Assembly: GCA_035048495.1 (NCBI GenBank)
Contig: CM068540.1
Span: 2,836,829 to 2,900,828, forward strand
Direction: 5' to 3'
Origin: Euptelea pleiosperma
Taxonomy: Eukaryota > Streptophyta > Magnoliopsida > Ranunculales > Eupteleaceae
Length of the DNA: 64,000 nucleotides
Each line of letters begins with the position of its first letter. Position 1 is the stretch's first letter. This document shows positions 9,145 through 20,096 of this stretch, piece after piece. The translations under genes and the position numbers were made by a program. The notes beneath the pieces were generated by a model, which had not been told where the DNA came from, did no database searches, and saw nothing but the letters and a program-made list of their open reading frames with translations.

Positions 9145-12141
9145 ATGACCACGTGGACACGTGATCATACCAATAGGTTACAAAGGAATTTGGGTCAAGA
9201 CACTCTTGAAGATCTCTTAGATAATCTCTTTGAACATTCTAAAGAGGACTCTACCTATTCACCCACCATGTCGGTGCATGAAAGCAATGTAGGTGATCCC
9301 CAAGTTCTAAGAAATGAGGCCAACAATAGACCTAATATGGAAGAACCTAGAACATTAAGAGACTACCTACAACCGGCTAGGTTTAGTGCACCTTCTTGCA
9401 TAGTCCTTCCATATAATCAAAGGCATAATTTTGAAATCAAACCGGGAGTGATCCATCTACTCCCCACATTTCATGGCCTTGAGTCGGAAGACCCCTATCT
9501 TCACCTCCAAGAGTTTGAGGAGATTTGTGCAACATTGCACTATCAAGATGTAGCCGAAGATACCATAAGGCTCAAACTCTTCCCATTTTCTCTAAAGGAG
9601 AAAGCCAAGTCATGGCTCCACTCCCTTAGACCTCGATCAATTGGGACATGGGGAGATATGTCTAAAGAATTCTTAAAGAAATTCTTCCCGACTCAAAAGA
9701 CTCATACCCTCAAAAGAGCCATTATGACATACTCTCAAAAAGAGAATGAGGCATTCTCTTCATGTTGGGAGAGGTACAATGACCTACTCCGAAAATGCCC
9801 CCATTATGGCTATGATAAGCCAAATCTCATTGGATTCTTCCTTGATGGACTTACCCCCTCTATGAGGCAACTTGTGGAAACAATGAGTAATGGAGAATTC
9901 ATCATGAAAGAACCCGATGAGGCTTGGGAATTTCTTGAAAACTTAGCAGAGAATGCCCAAAGTTGGGAAAAGGTGGAGAAAATAAATAGATTTAATGAGA
10001 GACCTACCTCCTCCAAAGGAGGCATGTACCAAGTTAGAGAAGATATTGACCTTAATGCTAAACTTTCTCTCCTAACTAGAAGGTTGGAGGCCATAGAAAG
10101 CAAAGGCAAAAAGATTGAAGAAGCTTGTGCTATTTGTGAGAGTCCTTCTCATGAGACTAAGGGTTGCCCTAAAATCTCGGTGTTTCAAGAAGTACTCCAT
10201 GAACAAGCCAATGCTATGGATGCCTACAAGAAGCCTTATGATAATTCCCCATATTCCAATACTTATAATTCAAATTGGAGGAATCACCCCAACTTTGGTT
10301 GGAGACAAGGGCAAGCCAATGGGCAAGGAAACGGGCAAAATAGTGGGCAAAGCAATAGAAACCCCCTAGGACCTTCATCTAACCAAACCTATCAATCACC
10401 CATGAAGTCCTTAGAGGAAACCCTACAATCTTTCATGCAAGCCCAAACGGCCATCAACCAATCCACTATGCAAGCTATACAAAAATTGGAAGCCACCGTT
10501 AGCCAACTAGCCTCTAGCCTTAGTGTTAGAGAGAAAGGAACCTTCCCAGCTCAACCACTTCCAAATCCTAAAAGTCAATTTGAGGTAGGATCTTCTAGTG
10601 AAGCCAATGATCTAAATTCCAACCTTGAACAAGCCAAATCCATTACTACCCTTAGGAGTGGGAAAGTTATAGATAAAAATCCCAACACCACCCCTATAAG
10701 TGAGGTTACCCAAGGGAAAACCAAGAGTGATGAAGCCGATGGTAAGGATGAACCACCCACTAAAGCCAATCCTAAGCCTTGCCCAGTGGCCGCCCCATTT
10801 CCTCTTAGGATTCAACAAGAGAAAAGGTTGCTTCAAAATAATGACATCTTAGAGATCTTTAAGAAAGTGACTGTCAACATTCCTTTGCTTGATGCCATTA
10901 AGCAAGTCCCCTCTTATGCCAAGTTTTTGAAGGACTTATGCACTGTGAAAAGAAAGTTGAATGTGCAAAAGAAGGCCTTCCTAACTGAGCAAGTGAGCTC
11001 CATCTTGCAACACAATAGCCCCCCTAAATACAGAGATCCAGGGTGCCCTACCATATCATGTGTGATAGGAGACCACCGGATTGAGCGAGCATTGCTTGAT
11101 TTAGGGGCTAGTGTGAATTTGCTACCTTACTCAGTTTACGAGCAATTAGGGCTTGGAGAGTTAAAGCCAACTTGTGTTACCCTTCAGCTCGCAGACCGAT
11201 CTGTTAAGGTCCCACGAGGTATTATAGAGGATGTGCTTATCCAAGTGGATAAATTTTACTTTCCAGTGGATTTCATTGTTTTGGATACGCAACCGGTAGC
11301 AAATATTAGTTCTCAAATACCGGTTATTTTGGGTAGACCATTCCTTGCTACCTCTAATGCTCTGATTAATTATAGGAATGGTGTTATGAAATTGTCTTTT
11401 GGGAACATGACAGTTGAATTAAACATCTTTAATGCTTGCAAGTATCCCATTGAGAATGAAGACATCCAAGAAGTCAACATGATTGACTCAATTGTCCAAG
11501 CTACTCTATCAGAAATTACTTCTAAGGACTCATTAGAAACTTGTTTGGCCCTTTTTAAAGAGCTAGATGATGATGAAGAGTTTACTAGAGAAGTGAATTC
11601 TCTTTTGAACTCTGCACCTCCTTTGGACATGGGAAGGTGGAAGTCCAAGTTTGAACCTCTACCTATTAATGAGACCAAACCTATCCCGTCATCCATAGAA
11701 TTCCCCAAACTTGAACTTAAGCCCTTGCCCAAAGAGCTTAAGTATGCCTACCTTGGCCCGAGGGAAACATTCCCTATCATCATCTCCTCTGAGCTTACTC
11801 AAGCACAAGAGGCTAGACTGTTAGAAGTCCTCAGGGAACATAAGACAGCCTTAGGTTGGACTATAGCAGACCTAAAGGGTATTAGCCCCACCATTTGCAC
11901 TCATAGGATACATATGGAGGAAAATGCCAAACCCACTCGTGAGGCTCAAAGGAGGTTGAACCCAAACATGAAAGATGTAGTTAGGGTTGAGGTCCTCAAA
12001 CTTTTAGATGTGGGTATCATTTACCCCATATCTGACAGCCAATGGGTAAGTCCAACCCAAGTTGTTCCAAAGAAATCTAGAATAACGGTAGTTAAGAATG
12101 ACAATAATGAGCTTGTCCCAACTCGACAAACAACCAGTTGA
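9145..12141 (+). CDS. Athila gag-protease and N-terminal reverse transcriptase (pol interrupted)
   Basis: Retrotransposon polyprotein, 998 codons up to an in-frame TGA at 12139-12141. A gag capsid-like region spans about residues 105-250 (FHGLESEDPYLHLQEFEE at its start). A single CCHC knuckle has C328, C331, H336, C341. The aspartic protease motif has D652 in LLDLGASVNLLP. Reverse transcriptase starts near residue 900. The TGA falls where the family normally has tryptophan, just before [10 protein letters not shown], and the same frame continues beyond it to 14610. This is therefore one gag-pol frame broken by a single nonsense change, not two genes. The start is the first ATG after the leader, with acidic sequence following. 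Confidence 0.88.
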   Translation: MTTWTRDHTNRLQRNLGQDTLEDLLDNLFEHSKEDSTYSPTMSVHESNVGDPQVLRNEANNRPNMEEPRTLRDYLQPARFSAPSCIVLPYNQRHNFEIKPGVIHLLPTFHGLESEDPYLHLQEFEEICATLHYQDVAEDTIRLKLFPFSLKEKAKSWLHSLRPRSIGTWGDMSKEFLKKFFPTQKTHTLKRAIMTYSQKENEAFSSCWERYNDLLRKCPHYGYDKPNLIGFFLDGLTPSMRQLVETMSNGEFIMKEPDEAWEFLENLAENAQSWEKVEKINRFNERPTSSKGGMYQVREDIDLNAKLSLLTRRLEAIESKGKKIEEACAICESPSHETKGCPKISVFQEVLHEQANAMDAYKKPYDNSPYSNTYNSNWRNHPNFGWRQGQANGQGNGQNSGQSNRNPLGPSSNQTYQSPMKSLEETLQSFMQAQTAINQSTMQAIQKLEATVSQLASSLSVREKGTFPAQPLPNPKSQFEVGSSSEANDLNSNLEQAKSITTLRSGKVIDKNPNTTPISEVTQGKTKSDEADGKDEPPTKANPKPCPVAAPFPLRIQQEKRLLQNNDILEIFKKVTVNIPLLDAIKQVPSYAKFLKDLCTVKRKLNVQKKAFLTEQVSSILQHNSPPKYRDPGCPTISCVIGDHRIERALLDLGASVNLLPYSVYEQLGLGELKPTCVTLQLADRSVKVPRGIIEDVLIQVDKFYFPVDFIVLDTQPVANISSQIPVILGRPFLATSNALINYRNGVMKLSFGNMTVELNIFNACKYPIENEDIQEVNMIDSIVQATLSEITSKDSLETCLALFKELDDDEEFTREVNSLLNSAPPLDMGRWKSKFEPLPINETKPIPSSIEFPKLELKPLPKELKYAYLGPRETFPIIISSELTQAQEARLLEVLREHKTALGWTIADLKGISPTICTHRIHMEENAKPTREAQRRLNPNMKDVVRVEVLKLLDVGIIYPISDSQWVSPTQVVPKKSRITVVKNDNNELVPTRQTTS

Positions 12142-14610
12142 AGAGTTTGCATAGACTACCGAAAGCTAAATTCGGTAACTAGGAAGGACCACTTCCCATT
12201 ACCCTTCATTGACCAGATTCTTGAGAGATTGGCTGGACACTCTTACTATTGCTTCTTGGATGGATATTCTGGTTATAACCAGATTGAGATTGCTCTTGAA
12301 GATCAGGAGAAGACTACATTCACGTGTCCCTTTGGAACATTTGCCTATAGGCGTATGCCTTTTGGCCTGTGCAACGCACCTGCTACATTCCAAAGATGCA
12401 TGTTGAGTATCTTCTCTGACATGGTAGAGCGATTCCTAGAAGTCTTCATGGATGACTTCTCCATTTTTGGAGACACTTTTGAGGAATGCTTGCAGCACTT
12501 GAAGTCGGTTTTGATTCGATGTCAAGAGAAAAACCTGGTGCTTAATTGGGAAAAATGTCACTTTATGGTCTCAAAAGGGATTGTCTTAGGCCATATTATC
12601 TCTTCTAAAGGACTTGAGGTAGATAAAGCTAAGATTGATCTTATTTCTCACCTGCCTATCCCTAAAAGTGTTAGGGAAATTCGGTCTTTCTTGGGGCATG
12701 CTGGATTTTATAGGAGATTTATAAAGGACTTTAGTAAAATCTCTAGGCCCCTGTGCAATCTCCTTGCTAAGGATGTAGACTTCAAATTTGATGAAGATTG
12801 CACACAAGCTTTTGAGAAGCTTAAGACCTTGTTGACCACGGCACCCATCATTCAACCTCCAGATTGGTCATTGCCTTTTGAGGTAATGTGTGATGCCAGC
12901 GACTATGCCGTAGGTGCGGTCTTAGGGCAGAGAAGGGATAAGTTACCATGTGTGATCTACTACGCTAGCAGGACATTGAACGATGCCCAACTTAACTACT
13001 CCACCACGGAGAAAGAGTTGCTAGCTGTGGTGTTTGCCATTGACAAATTTAGATCCTATTTGGTTGGATCCAAAGTGATAGTTTACACTGACCATGCGGC
13101 TCTCAAATACCTTTTGTCTAAGAAGGATGCGAAGCCCAGACTTATTAGATGGATCCTTCTCTTACAAGAGTTCAATTTAGAAATCAGAGACAAGAAAGGC
13201 TTTGAAAATGTTGTAGCAGACCACTTGTCTAGACTAGTCCTCGAGTCCTCATTTGAGACACTTCCTGTGGTTGAGACATTCCCAGATGAGCAATTGTTTG
13301 AAATTTCTCAAACACCATGGTATGCAGACATTGCCAATTACCTAGTTACAGGACATGTTCCCTCACATTGGACCACCCAAGATAAAAGAAAGTTTTATTC
13401 CGAGGTGACAAAATTCTTTTGGGACGATCCATACTTGTTTAAATATTGTCCAGACCAAATCATCCGGAGATGTGTCCCAGAATATGAGCATCACTCGATT
13501 TTGACCTTATGCCATTCTAGTGCTTGTGGAGGCCATTTTTCTGGAAAGAAAACAGCTTTCAAGATATTACAATGTGGGTTTTACTGGCCCTCTCTTTTTA
13601 AAGATGCTCACATTTTCTGCCAGTCTTGCGACCGATGCCAAAGGTTAGGGACCATTAGCCGTAGAAACATGATGCCCTTAAATCCCATTCTCATCATTGA
13701 AATATTCGATGTGTGGGGCATTGACTTCATGGGCCCTTTTCCTTGTTCTTTTGGCAACCTATACATTTTGGTGGCTGTGGACTATGTATCCAAGTGGATA
13801 GAGGCCATAGCATGTAAAGATAATGACCATAGAGTTGTCTTAAAATTCTTAAAAGAGAACATCTTATCTAGATTTGGGACCCCTAGAGCCATCATTAGTG
13901 ATGGGGGGAAGCACTTCTGCAATAAGCCTTTTGAGAGCCTAATGGCCAAATATGGTATTACTCACAAAGTTGCTACCCCCTATCACCCTCAAACGAGCGG
14001 ACAAGTGGAAATTTCCAATCGGGAGATCAAAAATATTTTACAAAAAACTGTAAACCCAGACCGCAAAGATTGGTCCTTGAGAGTAACCGATGCACTCTGG
14101 GCTTATCGTACAGCTTTTAAAACTCCATTGGGAATGTCCCCTTACCGTTTAGTTTTTGGGAAGGCATGTCACTTGCCAGTTGAGCTTGAGCACAAAGCCT
14201 ATTGGGCAATCAAAAAGCTTAACTTTGATCTGGACAAAGCTGGAGTCCAAAGAAAGCTCCAGTTGAATGAGCTAGCAGAGATTCGGACAGACTCCTATGA
14301 GAATGCAAAAATTTACAAAGATAAAACAAAAGTTTTTCATGATAAAAACATTCTCAGGAAGTCTTTCCAACCTTCTGATAAGGTGCTTCTTTATGATTCC
14401 AGGCTTCATCTCTTCCCAGGAAAACTCAAATCTAGGTGGACTGGACCTTACATAGTCCGGAGTGTCTTTCCTTATGGCTCGGTCGAGGTCGAGAATCCAA
14501 AAACTGGCACCACATTCACGGTGAATGGACAAAGATTGAAATCATACCTTGAGAATTTTGATCCTGAGACCATCTCCATGGCCTTAGAAGATCCTGTTTA
14601 CCAGGATTAA
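12142..14610 (+). CDS. Athila reverse transcriptase, RNase H and integrase (continuation of pol)
   Basis: Same frame as the upstream gag-pol segment; the first internal ATG is at 12229, but this is not a real start. Numbering from that Met: reverse transcriptase FMDD box F73-D76; RNase H with D222 in [12 protein letters not shown] and D288 in [10 protein letters not shown]; integrase zinc-binding H429, H436, C464, C467; DD35E catalytic triad D499 (GIDFMG), D558 (IISDGG) and E594 ([11 protein letters not shown]). A GPY/F-like segment (RWTGPYIV) follows. All catalytic residues are present, so the only visible defect is the upstream TGA. It would copy element RNA and insert the cDNA into chromosomes. 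Confidence 0.88.
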   Translation, partial: RVCIDYRKLNSVTRKDHFPLPFIDQILERLAGHSYYCFLDGYSGYNQIEIALEDQEKTTFTCPFGTFAYRRMPFGLCNAPATFQRCMLSIFSDMVERFLEVFMDDFSIFGDTFEECLQHLKSVLIRCQEKNLVLNWEKCHFMVSKGIVLGHIISSKGLEVDKAKIDLISHLPIPKSVREIRSFLGHAGFYRRFIKDFSKISRPLCNLLAKDVDFKFDEDCTQAFEKLKTLLTTAPIIQPPDWSLPFEVMCDASDYAVGAVLGQRRDKLPCVIYYASRTLNDAQLNYSTTEKELLAVVFAIDKFRSYLVGSKVIVYTDHAALKYLLSKKDAKPRLIRWILLLQEFNLEIRDKKGFENVVADHLSRLVLESSFETLPVVETFPDEQLFEISQTPWYADIANYLVTGHVPSHWTTQDKRKFYSEVTKFFWDDPYLFKYCPDQIIRRCVPEYEHHSILTLCHSSACGGHFSGKKTAFKILQCGFYWPSLFKDAHIFCQSCDRCQRLGTISRRNMMPLNPILIIEIFDVWGIDFMGPFPCSFGNLYILVAVDYVSKWIEAIACKDNDHRVVLKFLKENILSRFGTPRAIISDGGKHFCNKPFESLMAKYGITHKVATPYHPQTSGQVEISNREIKNILQKTVNPDRKDWSLRVTDALWAYRTAFKTPLGMSPYRLVFGKACHLPVELEHKAYWAIKKLNFDLDKAGVQRKLQLNELAEIRTDSYENAKIYKDKTKVFHDKNILRKSFQPSDKVLLYDSRLHLFPGKLKSRWTGPYIVRSVFPYGSVEVENPKTGTTFTVNGQRLKSYLENFDPETISMALEDPVYQD

Positions 14611-14943
14611 TTTGTTTGTTTGTCTTTTTTGTATGCGTGGAATGAAGTCTTGAGCTGATATTGAAGAAGTCTATGGTATACCCCTTCCTATCTCTTCCCT
14701 TTTCTGAATGCATAATCATTTCATGTTGATCATCACCATGCAGTATTTTGAAAACCAAATTTTTCTATCCATTGGGGACAATGAATTGTTTAAGTTGGGG
14801 GGTGTGGGTATTTACAAAATATTTTGTCTAGATTTCTTAGCCATTCCAATTTTTTTTAAGCATTTAAAAAAAAAAAAAAAAAAAAAAAAATTTATCCTAT
14901 TTTGTTTGCCAAGGGACTGGCAAATATTCAGGTTGGGGGGTGT
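14611..14943 (+). other. Athila 3' untranslated region with two purine tracts and an A run
   Basis: Between pol and the 3' LTR. AAGTTGGGGGGTGTG at about 14792-14806 and CAGGTTGGGGGGTGT just before the LTR both resemble a polypurine tract; the second abuts the LTR and is the likely plus-strand primer. Between them is an A run of about 23 (14868-14890). Confidence 0.6.
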
Positions 14944-16776
14944 TGATAATGTCAATTTTGTGCGTATTATTCATCTTAACCTTAGGACATTATCAGACTT
15001 CATTAGCTTATAACTCCGCATTTATGCCTAAAATGCATCCTAGATATCTCATGCATATCATATCCGATTTAGACCCTTATTACGCGTACATTGAATAATT
15101 GTAGGATAATGGTGGATCGCCAATAGATTATCATGGATGCGTAGGATCATTGAGGAAGATCTAACTCCCCATAGACCATCTCCAAATGTGTGCCACATGG
15201 AAGCTCCCTAGCCATTGGATTATTCTTGAGAGCTTTATAGAGCATCATGGTCATGCAAGCCATAACTAAGTGGTTGATGAAGCCATGAAGCCATAAAAGC
15301 CACCAAGCCATGCAAGCCACATGGGAGTTTCTCAAGCCATGAAGCCATGAAAGCCACCAAGCCATTGAAGCAATGCAAGCCACATGGGAGTTTCTCAAGC
15401 CATCTAAGCCACCTCCAAGCCACATATTAGACCTCACATGTGTGATGGAGACTCAACATGGGAGACTTCAAAATTCAAAAAAAGTCAAATCTCTCTTGGG
15501 AAGACCCACCAATAGAAAAGTTACACCTTTTTTCTCTTGGAAAGACCAACCAACCAAAAGCCAACACACCCAACACCTTGGAGATCAAACCTACCACCTT
15601 TTGCAAGGCTAACCTTGTACAAATCCTCCCCCATTGGTTCCATTTTCCAACCATTGATCTCCTTCCACCTCATCTCCACCTCTTATCTCCACTTATCACT
15701 CTTCCACATCACCTTCCACCTCACCACCTCACATCTTCTATATAAGCTCACTTTGAGCTTATGAGAAGGTCTTCTTTTCTCTTGTGAGTTTTCTTGAGAG
15801 AGTTAAAAAATCCCAAGCAAGTCTCTTCTCCATTCTCACTCTTCTTATCTCTTTCTCTTTTTTTACTTATTTTTCATGGCCAACCACACTATGCTTGGCT
15901 AGTTTTCTACTTGGGCATAGAGAGGAGGACATCTCATCTCTCTTGGGACTTATGGAGGAACTCACCAATGAATGAGCTTATTGTTGTAAAGGGCTTTCTC
16001 CACTTTTTTTATATTGTTTTCACTTTCACATGTTGTATCATGTACACCTTGTAGTTTGTGATTACATTTATGAATGAAGTGAGGTATTTTTATTATATCT
16101 TAATTTGTGAGATCTTTTATGAGTGCTTTTAACTTTGTATGCCATGCATCCATAGTCTTGTAGTCTCATACTTGCTCTCTTTTTACCCCTAGAACACTTC
16201 TTAGTTCTAGTATGCTTTTATAGTTTGAAAATACCTCTTGGTGGAAACCCTACTTTTGAATGTTATTTATGAGCTTCATTGTTATATTTTTAGTGGGAAG
16301 AACAACTTAGTAGTTGATTCTCTCCCTTTGTGAGTTGTCTCCATAAGGACCAAGATGATGGGATGGGCCAAATCTTAATGCCCAAACTCTTATCTCTTGA
16401 TTTTCCTTCAAATATTTTACTTGTCTTGTTATTTTATAGCACACTACCTACTACTTTAACTTTCTTGCATTCACTCACACACTTCATCTCTTGGCACACA
16501 CCACTCTCATTCCATTTCTTCATCACACCATGCATGTAGTAACCTAGTTTTAGAACACTATACCCCAATCCTTGTGGTTCGACCTTGGGGCTTCCCTCAA
16601 GTTTTTAAACTTGTTGCATTTACTACCCCTCACACCCTAGTTACAATTCATTCTTTGTTGCATTAGAGACTTTAATGTCTAGGGTATGATTTGGTGCATT
16701 TTTATTTCATGTTACTTAAGGATTACATTTTTGTAATTCCTTAGTGTTCTGAGTGTGCATATTAAAGTAGGCAACA
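14944..16776 (+). repeat. 3' long terminal repeat of the Athila element
   Basis: Same length as the 5' LTR, offset exactly 8,478. Differences seen: A/G in ACCTTARGAC near the start, T/C in GTTGATTYTCTCCC near 16320, and C/T in GTGTGCAYATTAAAG near the end. It ends CA, followed by CCTTT. Confidence 0.93.
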
Positions 16777-16781
16777 CCTTT
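16777..16781 (+). repeat. Target-site duplication, right copy (CCTTT)
   Basis: Matches 6461-6465; array sequence resumes immediately. Confidence 0.9.
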
Positions 16782-17819
16782 ATGGATTTGTCTCAAGCTT
16801 GTCTTTAATAATGTGTGTGTCGAGATCAGGTTGGGTTGAAGCCTCAATCCTAGCCCAACCCGATTTGATCAGATTGTTAAAATTTAGGACCGAGTCCAAC
16901 ATGAGTACTAAAGGAGCCAACCCAACCCTAGCCTATCGTTGAGTTGAGTCCACCCAAGTTGGAGCCCTAGTTAAGTTGAGCCCCACAATACGAAAACACA
17001 CCAAAAAGATGGTTGGAAATCGTATTTTTTGGAAAAACGATAGCTTCTGGCCATCGTATTTTTTTTTTATCGTCATTTCTGAAAAATGAAATACGACAAC
17101 TGTTGTTTTTTTTTATTAAAGGACCTAGTCCGTCGTTTTATTTCTATGAAACTAGATGGTCCAAGTCTGTCATTTTTTTGCTTAACAAAAATCAATGGAG
17201 TTGGACAGTCATTTAAAAAAAAAAAAATTTAATTGCCTGAAAAAACAAGTTTTTCGTCTAATACCCGATTAAACAATAATCCATAAGAAATGACAAATTT
17301 TAATCACACATCTACCAAAAATGCTAAACATAAATTTCCAAAACATCCAATGGTTGGAACATATTGAACTATGATGTTACAGTGTCTTCCAAAGGACGAT
17401 ACTATCAATACTGAAATCAGATGTATTTATCGGTCAATACAATGGCCATTCTTCTAACCATTAAATATAGGGAATTGTTGACATGCCCCCCAAGTTATCT
17501 ATGAAATGTGACATAACCCCCTACGTTTTGAAAAAGCTGACATACCCTCTATGACCCGGTCCACTGTCAAAAGACCATTTATTGGCTAACACTTTTTTTA
17601 AAAGGACAAAAAAGTCCCTTTCTTCAAAACTGGATAAAAACGTGGGATTAGGCTAAAACCCAACCCGAAATATCCAACAGTGGCTGATATTCCAATGCTG
17701 AATGGTTCCATGGCTCAATGATTGTTGTTGCTTTGAATCCATAAGGACTCAGATCGCAAAGTCCACTCGTCAAGTCAGAAGAATTATTAGAATATGAAAA
17801 AATTAGAAAATAATTAGAT

Positions 17820-18032
17820 GTGCAAAGGGAGGCCTTCCCTTCGATCTACTACGATCTTCAAGATTTAGATATAAAAAAAGTTCGGATGGATGCAGAGAAG
17901 AGCCTCGTCATGCTCATAGAGTATTACAATGGAGATCAGCTTGTTCGGATGGGACTTTCTTTGCTTTCTTTGAAAGATTCTGGGTTTTATGTGGCAGATG
18001 AAGATTTGGGATTTTCATTTGAAGAGTTTTGA
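17820..18032 (+). pseudogene. Gene-like fragment inside the TIR element, function unknown
   Basis: An open frame of 70 codons with normal protein-like composition (for example SLVMLIEYYNGDQLVRMG), unlike the AT-rich repeats around it. I do not recognise the family. It lies wholly within the TIR element and just upstream of a second gene-like frame, consistent with capture of neighbouring exons. There is no evidence that it is expressed. Confidence 0.35.
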
Positions 18033-18036
18033 TATT

Positions 18037-18165
18037 ATGGGTAGAGGAAGAGGAAAGGGGAAGAAGTTGACTGTTCTTACCAGTCATGAGGATCCTGGAA
18101 GCAGTGGGGATGAATCACTTCCTGCATACAAGAGGAGAAAATCACTTTCGTCTTACTCATCTTGA
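18037..18165 (+). pseudogene. Captured 5' fragment of a plant MGRGRGKGKK-type protein
   Basis: A 42-codon frame starting MGRGRGKGKKLTVLTSHEDP and ending with a Ser-rich tail and TGA. From memory, this N-terminus matches a conserved family of small basic plant proteins of unclear function, which are longer; the match is unverified. The basic, Gly/Arg/Lys-rich start and acidic-Ser stretch are real features of the sequence. Its place inside the TIR element and short length suggest a captured, truncated fragment rather than a working gene. Confidence 0.4.
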
Positions 18166-18552
18166 TGAGATCCCACGTTTCTATTCCAAAGTTGAAGAAA
18201 AGGACTTTGTTGTCTTTTAAAAACAAGTGTTAGTCAATAGATGGTCTATGACGGTGGACCGGATCATAGGGGGGTATTTCATATTTTTTAAAATGTGGGG
18301 GGGTATGTCAAATTTTGAAGATAACATGAGGGGTATGTAAAAAATGCCCTAAAAGTAGCTTCATTTCCACATCTTGTTAAATAGGACCGCATTCACAAAA
18401 TATATATACATTTATATTTGTCATCTTTATAGATTTATTCATACAAGAATTACAAGTTCAAAATTCTCTACCAATGTCAAATAATTGCCTTCAGCTGTAG
18501 ATAGTAACACAAGTGCGGATGGTAATACAAGTTTATAGCAGCACGAGACATT

Positions 18553-19240
18553 GACAAAACTCGCGGCTTCAGCCAAGACTAAAAAGCACCTCCATTGTCA
18601 ACATCATTGCAAGGAGCTTTTCAACTACTCACCATCTCATATAGAATTGAAGTCAAGCCATTGGTGCTGTCATGCACCTCTTGCAGTGGGCCTCTATGGA
18701 TTTGTCTCAAGCGTGTCTTTAATAATGTGTGTCGAGCTCGGGTTGGGTTGAAGCCTCAATCCTAACCCAACCCGATTTGATCAGGTTGTCAAAATCCAAG
18801 CCCAAGCCCAACCCGAATACTAAAGGTGCCAACCCAACCCTAGCCTATCGTTGAGTTGAGCCCACCAAGTTGCAGCCCTAGTCCTAGTTAAGCTGAGTCC
18901 CACAACATGAAAACACACGAAAAAGATGGATGGATGTCGTATTTTTTTGGAAAGAATGACAGCTGGCCATCATGTTTTTTTTTCCATCATTTGTGAAAAA
19001 ACGTCATTCCACAACAATCATTTTTTATAAAAGGACATAGTCCGTCATTCCATTTTTTCTCGTTGATGAAACCAGATGGTCCAAGTCTGTCGGTTTTTTG
19101 CTTAGCAAAAATCAATTGAGTTGGTTCGTCATTTTAAAAAAAAAACATTAATTGCCTAAAAAATAAGTTTTTCGTTTGATACCCGATTAAAGAATAATGC
19201 ATAAAAAAGACAGATTTTAATCACACATCTACCAAAAAAA
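18553..19240. repeat. Tandem unit 3, truncated
   Basis: Starts with the array anchor and follows units 1 and 2 for about 690 bp, including the AACCCAACCC-rich block, then diverges near ACACATCTACCAAAAA. It marks the right end of the array. Confidence 0.6.
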
Positions 19241-19323
19241 TATATATTATTTGTACATATCTCAAATAATAATATAGTTATATAGATAACTGAACCTATA
19301 AATCGTGTAAATTATTTGTGCCA

Positions 19324-19494
19324 TTAAATGATCTTGCCAAGTTTTAGACGATTGCCAAATGTCCCAACTCTACCAAATAAGCACATACTCAAATAATTGA
19401 TGGCATTTACTATAACCTTATGCGCATCTGCATTAGGGATCTCCTCTATAGCTCTCATTATTCGTGCAATAACAAGGAAATAAATTTCATGAAA
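19324..19494 (-). pseudogene. Possible coding remnant, unknown
   Basis: A 56-codon open stretch on the minus strand between stops, with balanced composition (IMRAIEEIPNADAHK and FGRVGTFGNRLKLGK). There is no start, no splice context and no family that I recognise. It may be an exon-like remnant of a host gene or transposon, or chance. Confidence 0.2.
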
Positions 19495-19499
19495 TTATC

Positions 19500-20096
19500 G
19501 AAATATTTTGCATATTTCCTTTTTCTAGGTTACCGATAGGAAAGATTACATATACGAAAAAAATGATGGTCATTACTGTGACCATATTTATTTTGCTATG
19601 ATTATGGATCATGTCTTACAGATTATCTTGAGCATTTTTTTTATATCTTGCAATTTAATCATTATTTGGTATTTATTGGGTTTTTTTTCCTTTGTAAATT
19701 TATGACAAAAGGGGGGGAAAACAATTATAATCTTGTTGATGTTGGTTAACTTGTGTATAATGCGCTTGATGATGATAATGAGGTTTGATGAATTAAATGA
19801 TGTATAATATTATTTTTTATTATATTTTTTTCAGTATTATTGGACTAATGTACTAAAGGGAAATAATTCTCAAGACTATATTTTTGTAAAAGAAATCATT
19901 TTGTAGCAATAGGCTGTGCTGAAGTCTCGAATAATGAAAGATATCATTTGTAGCTCCTGTGCCCATTGAATATAAAGATTTATTATTCTGGGTGGGTTTA
20001 TACTTAGGGGGTGTTGTGTATGAGTTTGTAAATTATTTTTGGGCAAAGATGTGATATAATTGGGTGTATTTTTGTCTTGGCATTGACAAAGGGGAA
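19500..20096. other. Gene-free stretch, possible 3' end of a decayed copia element
   Basis: AT-rich, no gene. ACAAAAGGGGGGGAAAA at about 19703-19720 looks like a polypurine tract; a second such tract lies at 20087-20097. It may be the 3' tail of a SIRE/Maximus-type element that has lost its coding part. Confidence 0.25.

Larger units (their letters stand above)
6466..16776 (+). mobile_element. Athila-lineage Ty3/gypsy LTR retrotransposon, structurally complete
   Basis: A 10,311 bp element: 1,833 bp LTRs (6466-8298, 14944-16776) beginning TG and ending CA, 5 bp target duplication, tRNA-Asp primer site, leader, gag-pol frame (9145-14610), then purine-rich G runs before the 3' LTR. Domain order is gag, protease, reverse transcriptase, RNase H, integrase, as in Ty3/gypsy. 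The DLGAS protease, the tRNA-Asp primer site and the long leader point to Athila. I counted only three differences between the LTRs, so insertion is recent. No envelope-like frame is seen after pol. One in-frame stop interrupts pol. Confidence 0.93.
17468..18351. mobile_element. 884 bp TIR element with captured gene-like sequence
   Basis: Inserted in tandem unit 2; unit 1 lacks it at the equivalent place (about 6120). Imperfect terminal inverted repeats of about 60 bp share TAGGG, TTACAT/TGACAT, CCCC, GTTATCT and TGACATA blocks. A related left part lies at 54217 and a lone TIR remnant at 47027. No transposase is present. The interior carries gene-like frames (17820-18165), so it looks like a Pack-type element. 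The target duplication is unclear, so the superfamily is open. Confidence 0.6.
16782..18552. repeat. Right part of tandem unit 2, with a nested TIR element
   Basis: Continues unit 2 after the Athila element. Without the nested element at 17468-18351 and joined to 6321-6465, the unit is 1,032 bp, within two bases of unit 1. This confirms that both insertions postdate the tandem array. Confidence 0.7.
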
